A stretch of 64,000 nucleotides of DNA from Mesobacillus subterraneus (GTDB lineage: Bacteria > Bacillota > Bacilli > Bacillales > Cytobacillaceae). Numbering within the stretch: position 1 is the first letter of the stretch; each line of letters opens with the position of its first letter. The position numbers were made by a program, and so were the translations under genes. Below the pieces are notes generated by a model. That model was not told the origin of the DNA and ran no database searches. It was given only the letters and a program-made list of their open reading frames with translations. The DNA is taken from NCBI RefSeq assembly GCF_003937825.1, contig NZ_RSFW01000009.1:310001-374000 (forward strand). Reading direction: 5' to 3'. Shown piece after piece: positions 25,460 to 34,572 of this stretch.

Positions 25460-27750
25460 AGATAGTCATTTTCATGTTTTGCTTTAAGTCGCTGCCATCT
25501 TTTTTCAACTTCGTGCTCGAATTCGACAAGCATTTCTTTGTTCTCTTCCTTTAGGAGATGCTTCGTTTTGCCCATGTATTTAAGCCATTCAGCTAATGGG
25601 ATTTTCTTGTTTTTTGCTTCTGGATCGTATGTGATATTGGTTATTCCTTCTTCTACCTCGTATAGCGGGAAGAAGTTGGAATTGACCGCTGCTTCGACAA
25701 TTGTCTGGCCATAACGGTCTTCTGATTTCCAGTTAAGCGGGCACGTGATCAAAAGTTTGCCGTAAACTGTACCAACATTCTGCGCATACCATTGGGCTTT
25801 GGCTGCTTTTTTCACTAAATCCTGAGGAAATGCTTCAGTTCCTGTAAACACATACGGGATATTAGTTGAAGCCATGATCTGCGCTGTGTCCTTGTGATGG
25901 AAAGCTTTCCCCTTTTGTGCCTTTCCGACGTTCGAGGTGCTTGTCATATGGCCAAATGGTGTAGAATAGGAAAGCTGGGAACCAGTATTCATATAGCCCT
26001 CGTTGTCGTATTCAAGCATGATCAGCTTGTGGCCTCGCAGTGCTGTGCCGATGGCTGATCCCATTCCGATATCCATACCGCCATCTCCGGTAACCATTAC
26101 GAATGTCGCATCTGCGGATACTTCTACCTCACCTCGGCGCTTCAGTTCAAGGAATGCTTCAAGCGTTCCTGACAATGTCGCTGCACCGTTCTGGAAGAGA
26201 TTATGGATGGTCGTCTGTTTATGGGAAGTATGCGGGTATGCCGTCGTGACTACGTATGCGCATCCTGTTTGGAACAGAATGACAAGGTCGCCTTCAATTC
26301 CTTTGAAGAACAGCTCCAGCCCGCCAAAAATACCACAACCAGGACATGCGCCATGGCCTGATGCAATCCTCTTTGGTTTTGAAGTCAAGGCACGCAGCGG
26401 CGGAATCTTGACATTCAGTTTATTTTTCTCTTCATCTCTTTTTACCTGAATCAGGCCAGATTTATATACTTCGCCATGTTGAGGCTCTATGACCTGCTTT
26501 AGCGCTTTGCCAGGCTCGCCAGGAATATGGCCGTAGTAGTCGAATGGCTTCTCGGCATATCCTTTCTCCATCGCTTCCATTGCCATAGCAAAGAACGCCT
26601 CGGCATCATCTGCATAGAAATCCTTGCCTCCAAGTCCAAAGACTCTGCTTTGTACAATTGTCGTATTTTTTCGGTCTTCCTGGAGGGCTGACTTTATTTC
26701 ATGTGTCAGGTTTGGACCGTGTCCGCCGTAAGAATCAGCACGCTCACCTACCAGCAGGGATTTCACATTCGTCAACGCTTCCCTGATTTCCTGTGCAGGG
26801 AATGGACGGATAATATTCGGGCTAATGACACCAGCCTTGATTCCTTGCTCGCGCAGACGGTCGACAACATCCTTTGCAGATTCAGCAGCAGAGTTTAACA
26901 GGAATAGTGCCACTTCTGCGTCTTCCATTTTATATAAATCCAGAATGTCATAGTTCCTTCCAGATAGTTTTGCATATTCAGCGTTCACTTCTTTGAACAC
27001 ATCTTTTGCTTTGTACATCGCTTCAGATTGTTGGAAGTGGTTGTTGATCAGGTCATCGCCATTCATATGGGCACCAATCGTCAACGGCTTTTTCGGATCT
27101 CTGGCAAAATTGTATTCGGTCGGTGCTTCACCAACAAATTTTTGTACTACCGCACGGTCCTTGAAATAGTTTACCTTGCGCTTTTGGTGTGATGTAAAGA
27201 ATCCATCATATGCCACCATGACAGGCAGGCGTACATCGGAATGCTCGGCTATTTTCAATGCCATGATATTCATGTCATAAACAGCCTGCGGAGTTCTTGC
27301 CGTCAGGATCACCCATCCAGTATTCAATGCAAAATAGAGATCAGAATGGTCACCCCTGATATCCAGCGGACCGCTGATTGATCTTGTTACCAGGTTCATG
27401 ACCATAGGGTAACGAGTGCCTGATTGTACCGGAAGCTGTTCTAGCATATACATCAAACCGTTCGCACTCGTAGCATTGAATACGCGTGCCCCCGTAGCCG
27501 CCGCACCATAACAAATACCGGCAGATCCATGCTCTCCATCAGCAGGTATCAATTTTATATCATGCTCTCCCCTGGATTTCATCTGGTCCAGGAATTGAGC
27601 GATTTCCGTCGAAGGGGTGATCGGGAAATAGCCCATGATATGATAGTTGATCTGAGCTGCAGCCATTGCCGCCATTTCATTGCCAGATTCAAAGGTTGTA
27701 AGCTGTTCCGCCGCACTCATGGCCTTCACGTTTTCTTCTAAAATCGACAT
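25456..27750 (-). CDS. 2-oxoacid:ferredoxin oxidoreductase, fused alpha-beta subunit (pyruvate-type)
   Basis: 764 residues combining two normally separate subunits. Residues 1-420 are the alpha part (INYHIMGYFPITPSTEIAQFL; transketolase-like domain II near 320-380). Residues about 460-764 are the TPP-binding beta part with GHGACPGCG, TGCAYV, VTGDGGMDIGMG and YDNEGYMNTG, the TPP/metal motif of PorB. Cysteines in ACPGCG and TGCAYV can hold the proximal iron-sulfur cluster. The enzyme decarboxylates a 2-oxoacid to acyl-CoA and reduces ferredoxin. Pyruvate is favoured by PorB-like motifs, but branched-chain or 2-oxoglutarate use is possible. Its start shares one base with the preceding gene's stop. 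Confidence 0.88.
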   Translation of the reverse strand: MSILEENVKAMSAAEQLTTFESGNEMAAMAAAQINYHIMGYFPITPSTEIAQFLDQMKSRGEHDIKLIPADGEHGSAGICYGAAATGARVFNATSANGLMYMLEQLPVQSGTRYPMVMNLVTRSISGPLDIRGDHSDLYFALNTGWVILTARTPQAVYDMNIMALKIAEHSDVRLPVMVAYDGFFTSHQKRKVNYFKDRAVVQKFVGEAPTEYNFARDPKKPLTIGAHMNGDDLINNHFQQSEAMYKAKDVFKEVNAEYAKLSGRNYDILDLYKMEDAEVALFLLNSAAESAKDVVDRLREQGIKAGVISPNIIRPFPAQEIREALTNVKSLLVGERADSYGGHGPNLTHEIKSALQEDRKNTTIVQSRVFGLGGKDFYADDAEAFFAMAMEAMEKGYAEKPFDYYGHIPGEPGKALKQVIEPQHGEVYKSGLIQVKRDEEKNKLNVKIPPLRALTSKPKRIASGHGACPGCGIFGGLELFFKGIEGDLVILFQTGCAYVVTTAYPHTSHKQTTIHNLFQNGAATLSGTLEAFLELKRRGEVEVSADATFVMVTGDGGMDIGMGSAIGTALRGHKLIMLEYDNEGYMNTGSQLSYSTPFGHMTSTSNVGKAQKGKAFHHKDTAQIMASTNIPYVFTGTEAFPQDLVKKAAKAQWYAQNVGTVYGKLLITCPLNWKSEDRYGQTIVEAAVNSNFFPLYEVEEGITNITYDPEAKNKKIPLAEWLKYMGKTKHLLKEENKEMLVEFEHEVEKRWQRLKAKHENDYL

Positions 27751-28763
27751 TAAGAAACACCTCCAGTCACATAAGGATAATTATGCTTTACCTGATTTCC
27801 CTCAGCGTAGCCAATCATTTCCCTTAGCTCACTTAAGGCTGTGGTTGGACATGCTTCAACACACTTCAGGCAGCCTTTACAATATTGATAATCGATGCCC
27901 TTTAGGAACATTTGTTTTCGTCCCCGCTTATCTTCGCCCTCTTCCCAGACAAAGCAATAATCCGGACATGCCGTATCACAGGCGGCGCAATTGATGCATT
28001 CTTCCTGGTTGAATTTAGGCAGGAACCCCTGTCGGGAGCCACTCAGATCCTTAAGGATACTGTTAGCCTGTGCAGTGATGACTCCGCCGATTTCCTGAGT
28101 TTCATAACCAAGGAGCGGCATCGCACGTTTGAATTCCTTGCCCTGTGCCCCTTCCTCAAGTGCATAGGTTTTAAATTGCACTGCATTATAGCCTCTTTCG
28201 AACGTCCTGATGTTCGGTTCAACTAGATGAGGATATTTTTTCTCGAAGGTTTTACGGATAACGTTTTTCATCGCTTCCGGATCAAGGAAATCAATGATGC
28301 GGTATAATGCCCCCAGCATCGCAGTATTCACTTTCGTTTTTTCCTCGACAGCAATGGACAGAGCATCAACAATCGCCAGTGTTCCATATTCAAGGTGCAA
28401 ATCGTTTCGAATGTCATCGAAGTCCCTGGTTGAGTTCACAAGCAAGATTCCATCCGGCCGCAGTCCGCTTACAACATCGACCATTTTATAGAGCGCTTCA
28501 TGGAACACGCCCACCACATGTGGTTCTTCAATCGGACTGTGTACCCTGATTTCTGTCTCCGGCTCGCAAAAACGAACAAAGCTCTTTACCGGAGAGCCCT
28601 TTTTCTCAGAACCGTAGGACGAAAAATTTGAACCATTCAATCCGAGTCCAAGGACGCCGGCCTCGGCAAGCATTTTACCTGCAAGATTCGCCCCTAGACC
28701 ACCTATAGACTCAAGTCTGATCTCATAAAAGCCCAACTCATTTTTTTTCGGTAAGATAGACAT
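27750..28763 (-). CDS. 2-oxoacid:ferredoxin oxidoreductase, fused gamma-delta (ferredoxin) subunit
   Basis: 337 residues. The N-terminal gamma domain (about 10-190: EIRLESIGGLGANLAGKML, then YGSEKKGSPVKSFVRF) is followed by a delta domain with two [4Fe-4S] motifs, CINCAACDTACPDYC and CKGCLKCVEACP (about 255-310). It carries electrons from the TPP site of the partner subunit to ferredoxin. The start at 28763 follows GGGAGGGAGATT; 17 upstream codons lack a ribosome site. It is the first gene of a two-gene operon with an Fnr-type promoter 50 bases upstream. The complete four-domain enzyme in just two fused genes is notable for a Bacillus. Confidence 0.88.
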   Translation of the reverse strand: MSILPKKNELGFYEIRLESIGGLGANLAGKMLAEAGVLGLGLNGSNFSSYGSEKKGSPVKSFVRFCEPETEIRVHSPIEEPHVVGVFHEALYKMVDVVSGLRPDGILLVNSTRDFDDIRNDLHLEYGTLAIVDALSIAVEEKTKVNTAMLGALYRIIDFLDPEAMKNVIRKTFEKKYPHLVEPNIRTFERGYNAVQFKTYALEEGAQGKEFKRAMPLLGYETQEIGGVITAQANSILKDLSGSRQGFLPKFNQEECINCAACDTACPDYCFVWEEGEDKRGRKQMFLKGIDYQYCKGCLKCVEACPTTALSELREMIGYAEGNQVKHNYPYVTGGVS

Positions 28764-28812
28764 AATCTCCCTCCCCATTTTGTTGTTAAGGTAATTTGAA
28801 TCAACATTCCCC

Positions 28813-28862
28813 ACTATTTATTTTAAAGTCCATCCCGAAATTAAGCTGTGATATAAATCAAA
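28813..28862 (-). promoter_or_regulatory. Fnr-type class II promoter of the ferredoxin oxidoreductase operon
   Basis: On the minus strand TTTGA-N6-TCACA (28847-28862; one mismatch from the Fnr dyad, and TTGAT-N4-ATCAC by the E. coli pattern) lies 29.5 bp from dyad centre to the first base of TAAAAT (28820-28825). This is the same spacing as in the hemerythrin promoter. The inferred start is near 28813. Confidence 0.65.
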
Positions 28863-29088
28863 CATTTGAAGATTTTTATTGAAACACACTCAAAAATATT
28901 TTATTAAACCCGTATAATATAATGGTTTCCTTTTATATAACAGAACAATTTTTGTATTAATACAGACAGACATTTCCTTAATCAGGAACAAGTTCCTTAA
29001 ATTTGAGCTATTTACACCGTTTTCAGATTTGTTTAAAAGGGTAAAAGGGTTATAGTGTTTTTGGGGTCTCTTATTAAAGGGAGGAATT

Positions 29089-30132
29089 ATGAAAAAACGA
29101 GATTACTACTTTGACAATGCCAAGTTCATCCTGATCTTCTTCGTGGTATTTGGCCATCTTCTCCGCTCGTTCATTGAGGACAATGAAATGATTTACAATA
29201 TATATAAAGTCATTTACACGTTCCATATGCCGGCCTTCATCCTTGTTTCTGGCTTCTTTGCCAGAGGTTTCAATAAAAAAGGCTACGTCATGAAAATAGC
29301 GAAGAAGCTGATACTGCCTTACTTGATTTTTCAGTTGATCTATTCCATTTTCTATTATTTTCTATACAGCAAATCGACTTTTACAATCGATCCGCTGAAT
29401 CCGCACTGGTCTCTATGGTTCCTGATCAGCTTGTTCTTCTGGAATGTCATGCTGATCGGTTTTTCAAGGCTTAGCGCACCTGCAGGCCTGCTGATAGCGT
29501 TCGGTTTGGGACTGGGTGTAGGGTATATCGATTGGGTGTCCAACTATTTGAGCCTGTCGAGGACCTTTGTGTTCTTCCCGCTATTCCTGCTCGGTTATCA
29601 TCTGACGAAGGAGCATATCAGCATTTTGACCAGGCCAGCATTTAAAATAGGAGCCATCGCCATGTTCACCCTGGTCTTCCTGGGATTCTATTTCAACCCG
29701 GGGATAGATTATAAATGGCTTCTGGGATCAAAGCCTTACTCACTGATGGAGGCGGCATCCATCTCAAGCATGTTCACACGCTTAGGCTTTTATTTATTAA
29801 GTTTGCTGATGGTGTTCAGTTTCTTGACAATCGTTCCCAAGAAACAATATTTCTTTACGGATTTAGGGAAAAACACACTCTATGTTTACCTGCTTCATGG
29901 TTTCTTTGTTCGGATTTTTCGCGAGAGCGAGGTCCAGAACTTCTTCCACAGCCCTGAACGATTTGCTCTGCTCGCAGCGATCGCCTTGATGCTGACTTTC
30001 TTGCTTTCAAGCAAATATGCTGCAGCCCTGGCACAGCCACTGATCGAATTCAAAACATCAAGAATCAACTCATTGAAGACAAGGTTCAAAACAATCATGA
30101 GATTCTACAAAAGAAAACTTTTAAGCGATTAA
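29089..30132 (+). CDS. Acyltransferase family 3 membrane protein (YkrP-like)
   Basis: 347 residues with about ten membrane helices. The family opening KKRDYYFDNAKFILIFFVVFGHLL (here with the catalytic-type His in FGHL) and TFHMPAFILVSGFF are characteristic of acyltransferase_3 enzymes, which transfer acetyl or other acyl groups to extracytoplasmic sugars or lipids. AAAGGGAGG precedes the ATG. The position between the kinase and ktrD recalls B. subtilis ykrP. The acceptor molecule is unknown. The 325 bases upstream hold the divergent Fnr-type promoter and no gene. Confidence 0.87.
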   Translation: MKKRDYYFDNAKFILIFFVVFGHLLRSFIEDNEMIYNIYKVIYTFHMPAFILVSGFFARGFNKKGYVMKIAKKLILPYLIFQLIYSIFYYFLYSKSTFTIDPLNPHWSLWFLISLFFWNVMLIGFSRLSAPAGLLIAFGLGLGVGYIDWVSNYLSLSRTFVFFPLFLLGYHLTKEHISILTRPAFKIGAIAMFTLVFLGFYFNPGIDYKWLLGSKPYSLMEAASISSMFTRLGFYLLSLLMVFSFLTIVPKKQYFFTDLGKNTLYVYLLHGFFVRIFRESEVQNFFHSPERFALLAAIALMLTFLLSSKYAAALAQPLIEFKTSRINSLKTRFKTIMRFYKRKLLSD

Positions 30133-30136
30133 CTTC

Positions 30137-30168
30137 AAAGAGCCATTCACTTGAGAATGGCTCTTTTC
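30137..30168 (+). terminator. Terminator of the acyltransferase gene
   Basis: AAAGAGCCATTC and GAATGGCTCTTTT arms with a six-base loop. Confidence 0.88.
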
Positions 30169-30306
30169 CATTTATCTGCACTGGTTTCTATCTGTCTTTT
30201 TTGTCTAAACTGAGATATAATTTAAAGTTGATTTGCTGCTGGATTTTTCATGGGCTGTATGAGATCAATGTGTCGATATTGGCCCTACACTAAAGGAGAA
30301 TTTTCA

Positions 30307-32049
30307 ATGAATATTGTTTTAACCACGCTTAATGCGAAGTATATACACACGAACCTTGCAATCAGGTATCTGAAGGCTTATGCCTCTCCTGAATATGACG
30401 CCATGCTGGCTGAGTATACAATCAAGGATCCGATCATCAATATCGTCACGGACCTGATTCAAAAAAAACCTGATGTTATCGGGTTCAGCTGTTATATCTG
30501 GAATATTGAAGAAACCATTAAAGTCATCAAGATGATCAAAAAAATTGACCCGAACATTAAAGTTGTCGTTGGCGGTCCTGAGGTTACCTATGATGTAATG
30601 GACTGGATGCAGGAAGTGCCAGAATTCGACTTTGTTGTCATCGGCGAAGGGGAGCAAACGTTCAAACAACTCTTATCAGAACTCGAGGCTGATGAGGATT
30701 ATACAAAAGTTCCAGGGATTGCCTACCGAAAAGACGGACGAGTCGAACTGAATCCTCAGCGTAACAAGCTTGATTTGAAGGAGCTGCCTTCACCCTACCG
30801 CTTTGAAGAAGACATACCACACCTAACCAAAAGGGTGACGTATATTGAAACGAGCCGCGGATGTCCCTTCAGCTGCCAATTTTGCCTTTCATCCATTGAA
30901 GTTGGCGTCCGTTACTTTGATCGGGAAAAGGTCAAAGAGGATATCCGATACTTGATGGCAAATGGTGCGAAGACCATTAAGTTCGTCGACCGTACCTTCA
31001 ACATCAGCAGGAGCTACGCCATGGAAATGTTCAGATTCCTGATTGACGAACATCTTCCAGGCACTGTGTTCCAATTTGAAATCACCGCGGATATCATGAG
31101 ACCTGAAGTTATTGAGTTCCTTAACCAGGAGGCCCCTGCCGGCTTATTCCGCTTTGAGATTGGTGTACAATCGACAAACGATTATACCAATGAGCTCGTC
31201 ATGAGGAAGCAAAACTTCGAAAAACTGAAGCGGACGGTAACGATGGTGAAGGAAGGCGGCAAAATCGCACAGCACCTCGACTTGATTGCCGGTTTGCCTG
31301 AGGAAGATTACCACTCATTCAAGAAGACCTTTAACGATGTTTTTGAGATGAGACCAGAAGAATTGCAGCTCGGATTCCTGAAAATGCTTAGAGGCACAGG
31401 ATTGAGGCTGAGGGCAGAACAGCACAATTATATTTATATGGACCATTCACCATACGAAATTCTCGGGAATAATGTACTTGATTTCCAGGACATCATAAAA
31501 ATCAAACAGGTTGAAGACGTGCTGGAAAAATACTGGAATGACCACAGAATGGATCATACCGTGGAGTACCTGGTCACTGCTGTCTTTCCATCTCCATTTG
31601 ATTTCTTCCAGGAATTCGGATCATATTGGGAGTCAAAAGGATGGTCGCGAATCGGGCACCAGCTTGAAGATCTCTTCAGAAGATTGTTCTATTTCCTTGA
31701 AGATAAAGGAGTGGAACAATTGGAGGCAATTGAAAGCCTGATGAAGTATGACTATCTTTCCAGCATGAAATACAAGCCGCGCAAACCTTGGTGGGAGTTG
31801 AAATCAGACAAACAGCAGCGCTCTCAGCTGTATCGAACCATCATCGAGAACCCTAGTGCTCTTGGAGAACGTTATACCGAGATGCAAATCAATGAAAAAG
31901 ATCTCTACAAGCACACACTGCTGGAGGATATCACGATCGATCTTGAGCATTACACACGTCATGGAGAACTGATCAATTCTCCTTCCTATATGCTTGTGTA
32001 CTTTGATCCAAAATCAGATTCTCCAGAGTTTTTTACCTTTAAGGCGTAA
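30307..32049 (+). CDS. B12-binding domain radical SAM protein (DUF4080-type)
   Basis: 580 residues. An N-terminal cobalamin-binding-like Rossmann domain (about 1-130, IGFSCYIWNIEETIKV, VVVGGPEVTYDV) precedes a radical SAM core with ETSRGCPFSCQFCLSS (CxxxCxxC near 188-195) and a C-terminal DUF4080-like region with RPEELQLGFLKMLRGTGL. Members may be methyltransferases or other SAM-radical enzymes; the substrate is unknown. The start at 30307 follows AAAGGAG. No partner gene is adjacent; it stands alone between two terminators. The B12 base-off histidine motif was not seen, so cobalamin binding is inferred from the domain only. Confidence 0.85.
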   Translation: MNIVLTTLNAKYIHTNLAIRYLKAYASPEYDAMLAEYTIKDPIINIVTDLIQKKPDVIGFSCYIWNIEETIKVIKMIKKIDPNIKVVVGGPEVTYDVMDWMQEVPEFDFVVIGEGEQTFKQLLSELEADEDYTKVPGIAYRKDGRVELNPQRNKLDLKELPSPYRFEEDIPHLTKRVTYIETSRGCPFSCQFCLSSIEVGVRYFDREKVKEDIRYLMANGAKTIKFVDRTFNISRSYAMEMFRFLIDEHLPGTVFQFEITADIMRPEVIEFLNQEAPAGLFRFEIGVQSTNDYTNELVMRKQNFEKLKRTVTMVKEGGKIAQHLDLIAGLPEEDYHSFKKTFNDVFEMRPEELQLGFLKMLRGTGLRLRAEQHNYIYMDHSPYEILGNNVLDFQDIIKIKQVEDVLEKYWNDHRMDHTVEYLVTAVFPSPFDFFQEFGSYWESKGWSRIGHQLEDLFRRLFYFLEDKGVEQLEAIESLMKYDYLSSMKYKPRKPWWELKSDKQQRSQLYRTIIENPSALGERYTEMQINEKDLYKHTLLEDITIDLEHYTRHGELINSPSYMLVYFDPKSDSPEFFTFKA

Positions 32050-32055
32050 AAGCAT

Positions 32056-32083
32056 AAAGCCGGCTGCAATTGCCGGCTTTTTA
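32056..32083 (+). terminator. Terminator of the radical SAM gene
   Basis: AAGCCGGC and GCCGGCTTTTT arms with a seven-base loop. Confidence 0.88.
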
Positions 32084-32164
32084 TATTATGTGCTGATTTC
32101 CATAACTGAAGCTTATGGGCAAATGGAAACAGATTTTACTTTGGTGCGTAAAAAAAAACTGCTA

Positions 32165-32308
32165 TTACCTGCAATCCTTATCATCTTTGGATTTAGCTTT
32201 ATTATTCGCGAACGGCAGCTCATAAAGCTTAGCGGCATTCATATCCCCAAACTCCATTCCGAATTCAACGTTTATAGGTTTTTGAGGCCGACCTTCATTC
32301 TTCTTCAT
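32165..32308 (-). CDS. Very small protein (47 aa), unrecognised
   Basis: The 47 codons encode a product starting MKKNEGRPQKPINVEFGMEF and ending KSKDDKDCR, with charged ends and a central segment GDMNAAKLYELPFANNK. Its ATG overlaps the stop of the preceding 53-codon gene as TAATG, so the two are translationally coupled; this is the main support for it. There is no signal peptide or membrane helix. I recognise no family; a spore or stress mini-protein is conceivable given the neighbouring SASP and small-gene content. Confidence 0.55.
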   Translation of the reverse strand: MKKNEGRPQKPINVEFGMEFGDMNAAKLYELPFANNKAKSKDDKDCR

Positions 32309-32469
32309 TATGCTCTTCCCTTTCTGCCCTGCTTGGAATTTCTATTGGCGAACTTACCTGGATCTTCGCCATGGGAGAACTCAGCGGAAAACTCGCTTTC
32401 CTGCAGATTTTTCTTGGGAGTGTTTGTATATTTAGCTACAGCATTCCGTTCTGCTTTCCGTTTTGCCAT
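32308..32469 (-). CDS. Very small basic protein (53 aa), SASP-like composition
   Basis: The 53 codons start with MAKRKAERNAVAKYTNTPKK and end GKFANRNSKQGRKGRA. An excellent site, GGAGGTGG, lies five bases before the ATG. The product is rich in Lys, Arg, Asn and Gln and lacks hydrophobic segments, which resembles minor small acid-soluble spore proteins (SspO/SspP-type), though no family match is certain. It forms a two-gene unit with the overlapping 47-codon gene. Confidence 0.62.
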   Translation of the reverse strand: MAKRKAERNAVAKYTNTPKKNLQESEFSAEFSHGEDPGKFANRNSKQGRKGRA

Positions 32470-32606
32470 TCTAACCACCTCCATAGTTCTATTTTTTTCA
32501 ATCTGCCCGTTGCTATGTACTGAATTGATTACCTAATTTTTCAACAGGAAGTGTCTAATAAAAATCGCGTGACGACGGAAAATACTTTTAAAAGGAGGAG
32601 CTGAAA

Positions 32607-32954
32607 ATGGCAAATAAAGATCCTGAACTTCAGCCTTTGGATATTGAAGAAACATTGCCGCACCAGATCAACGCTCCGAGCTTCAAGGACACTGGCATTG
32701 AAATGAAGGCACCTTTCAAGAATGAGCATGGGGTGATCATTGGTGACAGCTTGTATTCATCCCCTGATTCACCTTTGGAAAATTGGTCTGATGAGACAGA
32801 CCCAGCCATCATGGCAGGTGACGAGTGGGTCCATCCAACCAATGACATCGGCTGGAATACTGCAGAAAACCGAGAATTACTTGAAGAAAAAAGAAAACCC
32901 CAGGCATTTCCTTTCATGCATCCAACAAAGGATGTCAGCAAGGGCCAGGATTAA
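32607..32954 (+). CDS. DUF3905-like protein
   Basis: 115 residues. The conserved middle (FKDTGIEMKAPFKNEHGVIIGDS, SPLENWSDETDPAIMAGDEWVHPTNDIGWNT) matches my recollection of the DUF3905 family of spore-forming Bacilli. It is acidic and soluble with no cysteine. AAAAGGAGG precedes the start. It is divergent from the two tiny genes and followed by a strong hairpin shared with convergent ktrD. The function is unknown; the restriction to spore-formers hints at a sporulation role. Confidence 0.75.
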   Translation: MANKDPELQPLDIEETLPHQINAPSFKDTGIEMKAPFKNEHGVIIGDSLYSSPDSPLENWSDETDPAIMAGDEWVHPTNDIGWNTAENRELLEEKRKPQAFPFMHPTKDVSKGQD

Positions 32955-32961
32955 GGCATGC

Positions 32962-32992
32962 AAAAAAATCCGGGGATTCCCCGGATTTTTTC
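32962..32992. terminator. Bidirectional terminator between DUF3905-like gene and ktrD
   Basis: AAAATCCGGGG and CCCCGGATTTTTT arms with a three-base loop. Confidence 0.88.
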
Positions 32993-32993
32993 C

Positions 32994-34349
32994 TTACCCT
33001 ATGATCACTCTTTCCTTTGGATAATGGACGCTTTCTTTGTACGTCCTACCTCCAATGATGAGCAGGAAGGAAATAACTCCAACCCTGCCTATGAACATAA
33101 GAATGATCAGGACACTCTTGCCAATGTTCGAAAGCTCTGGTGTAATGCCCATTGACAATCCAGTCGTACCAAACGCCGATGCTACTTCAAAGATAATCGC
33201 CAATAGAGGCTGATTTTCTGTAATCATTAAGATTAGCACAGCAAAAAAGCAAATGATGACGGCCATGATGGAAACGACCAGTGACTTAATAAGATCGTCT
33301 TGATGCAATTCCCTGTTGAATATTTTGATTGACCGTCTTCCTCGTGCAAAATGATAAAGGAATAGCAAATTCAAGGCAAAGGTGGTTGTCCTGATCCCCC
33401 CGCCAACTGAGCTGGGAGATGCTCCAATGAACATCAGGGCCGCCATCAGGAACAAAGTCGGGTCGGTAAAATCATTCACATCCATAGTCGCCAATCCTCC
33501 ACTCCGCGTTGTGGTTGATTGAAAGAAAGCATAAAAGAATGAATCAATGAAAGATTTATCTGATAGGAAATGATTGTACTCAAGAGCCCAAATCGCGACT
33601 GTACCAAAAATCAAGAGACCGAGGAACGTAATGCTTGTAATTTTAAGGAACAGTGTGAAATGGAAAGGTGCTTTTTTCTTTCTCCTAAAAAGATAGCTCT
33701 TTAGCTCAACTAAAACCGGAAACCCTATGGCCCCCAGGGTGATCAGAATGATATTGATCGTAACAACAAAGTAATCCTGTGCGTAAGGAATTAGCGATGC
33801 ACCTGTTATATCAAACCCGCCATTGGTGGTCGCACTTACGGATGCAAACATTCCGTGCAGGAAGGCTTCCTGCCAGGTGGGGAAATATTTCATAAAGTAA
33901 AGTCCCAAAAGGAGTGCACCGATTAATTCAATTATAATTATGATGACAAGTATGTCTTTAAGCATTTTCACAAGTCCGGACATGGAAGTCTGGTTCTGGT
34001 CGAGCATAATCAGCCTGCGTTCCTGTAAGCCGATTTTCTTTCTGATGATCAGCCAGAAGAATGTTCCAAGTGCCATTACCCCGATTCCGCCTATTTGCAG
34101 GACAAGCATCAGAATAAATACGCCTGGGACAGTGAATGTGTCCCTTACTGTAATGACAGACAATCCAGTCACGCTGACAGCACTGGCAGCAGTAAACAGA
34201 GCATCCATAAACGTCCAATCAGCCCCAGGCTGAATCGCAACAGGGAGACTCAATAAAATCATCGAGATCACGACGGCAATCAAATAGTAAGTGACGATGA
34301 TCTGGGCCGGTGATAACTTTTTCAATCTCTTTCTAATGTTGATCCACAT
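32994..34349 (-). CDS. ktrD: Ktr-type K+ transporter membrane subunit (KtrB/KtrD)
   Basis: 451 residues with the four M1-P-M2 repeats of the TrkH/KtrB family. The selectivity filters are visible as SVTGLSV (about 60), ATTNGGF (about 174), TTTRSGG (about 287) and GTTGLSM (about 400). It conducts K+ (with Na+ in Ktr systems) together with a cytosolic RCK subunit (KtrC/KtrA), which is not in the window. The length (B. subtilis KtrD ~449) and the gene neighbourhood beside the acyltransferase and kinase support KtrD over KtrB. No c-di-AMP riboswitch was seen in the short upstream region. Confidence 0.87.
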   Translation of the reverse strand: MWINIRKRLKKLSPAQIIVTYYLIAVVISMILLSLPVAIQPGADWTFMDALFTAASAVSVTGLSVITVRDTFTVPGVFILMLVLQIGGIGVMALGTFFWLIIRKKIGLQERRLIMLDQNQTSMSGLVKMLKDILVIIIIIELIGALLLGLYFMKYFPTWQEAFLHGMFASVSATTNGGFDITGASLIPYAQDYFVVTINIILITLGAIGFPVLVELKSYLFRRKKKAPFHFTLFLKITSITFLGLLIFGTVAIWALEYNHFLSDKSFIDSFFYAFFQSTTTRSGGLATMDVNDFTDPTLFLMAALMFIGASPSSVGGGIRTTTFALNLLFLYHFARGRRSIKIFNRELHQDDLIKSLVVSIMAVIICFFAVLILMITENQPLLAIIFEVASAFGTTGLSMGITPELSNIGKSVLIILMFIGRVGVISFLLIIGGRTYKESVHYPKERVIIG

Positions 34350-34494
34350 ATTTGATTCCTTTCAGGCCTAATTCATTTACATACCTATGATAAAGAATAT
34401 CTAGTGATTAATAAAGTAATTTCCTGCAAAATCATTATCTGATCTAAATATGGAATACTGCACTTACTTTAACCAATTCAATAAAACATTACCA

Positions 34495-34524
34495 TTCATG
34501 AATGAAACGAATAGGTTCACACTA
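34495..34524 (+). promoter_or_regulatory. Possible SigG promoter of the SASP gene
   Basis: TTCATG (34495-34500), 17 bases, then CACACTA (34518-34524), close to the SigG -10 CATACTA. The -35 match is weak; the call leans on the SASP product. Confidence 0.4.
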
Positions 34525-34572
34525 TCAATACAGAGAGATAATCTCTGTAAATTGACTAAAGGAGATGACATT

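Noticed and set aside
31994-32536. 180-codon plus-strand frame starting inside the radical SAM gene
   Set aside because: It crosses that gene's stop and terminator and runs antisense to the two small genes with good sites; composition is not protein-like.
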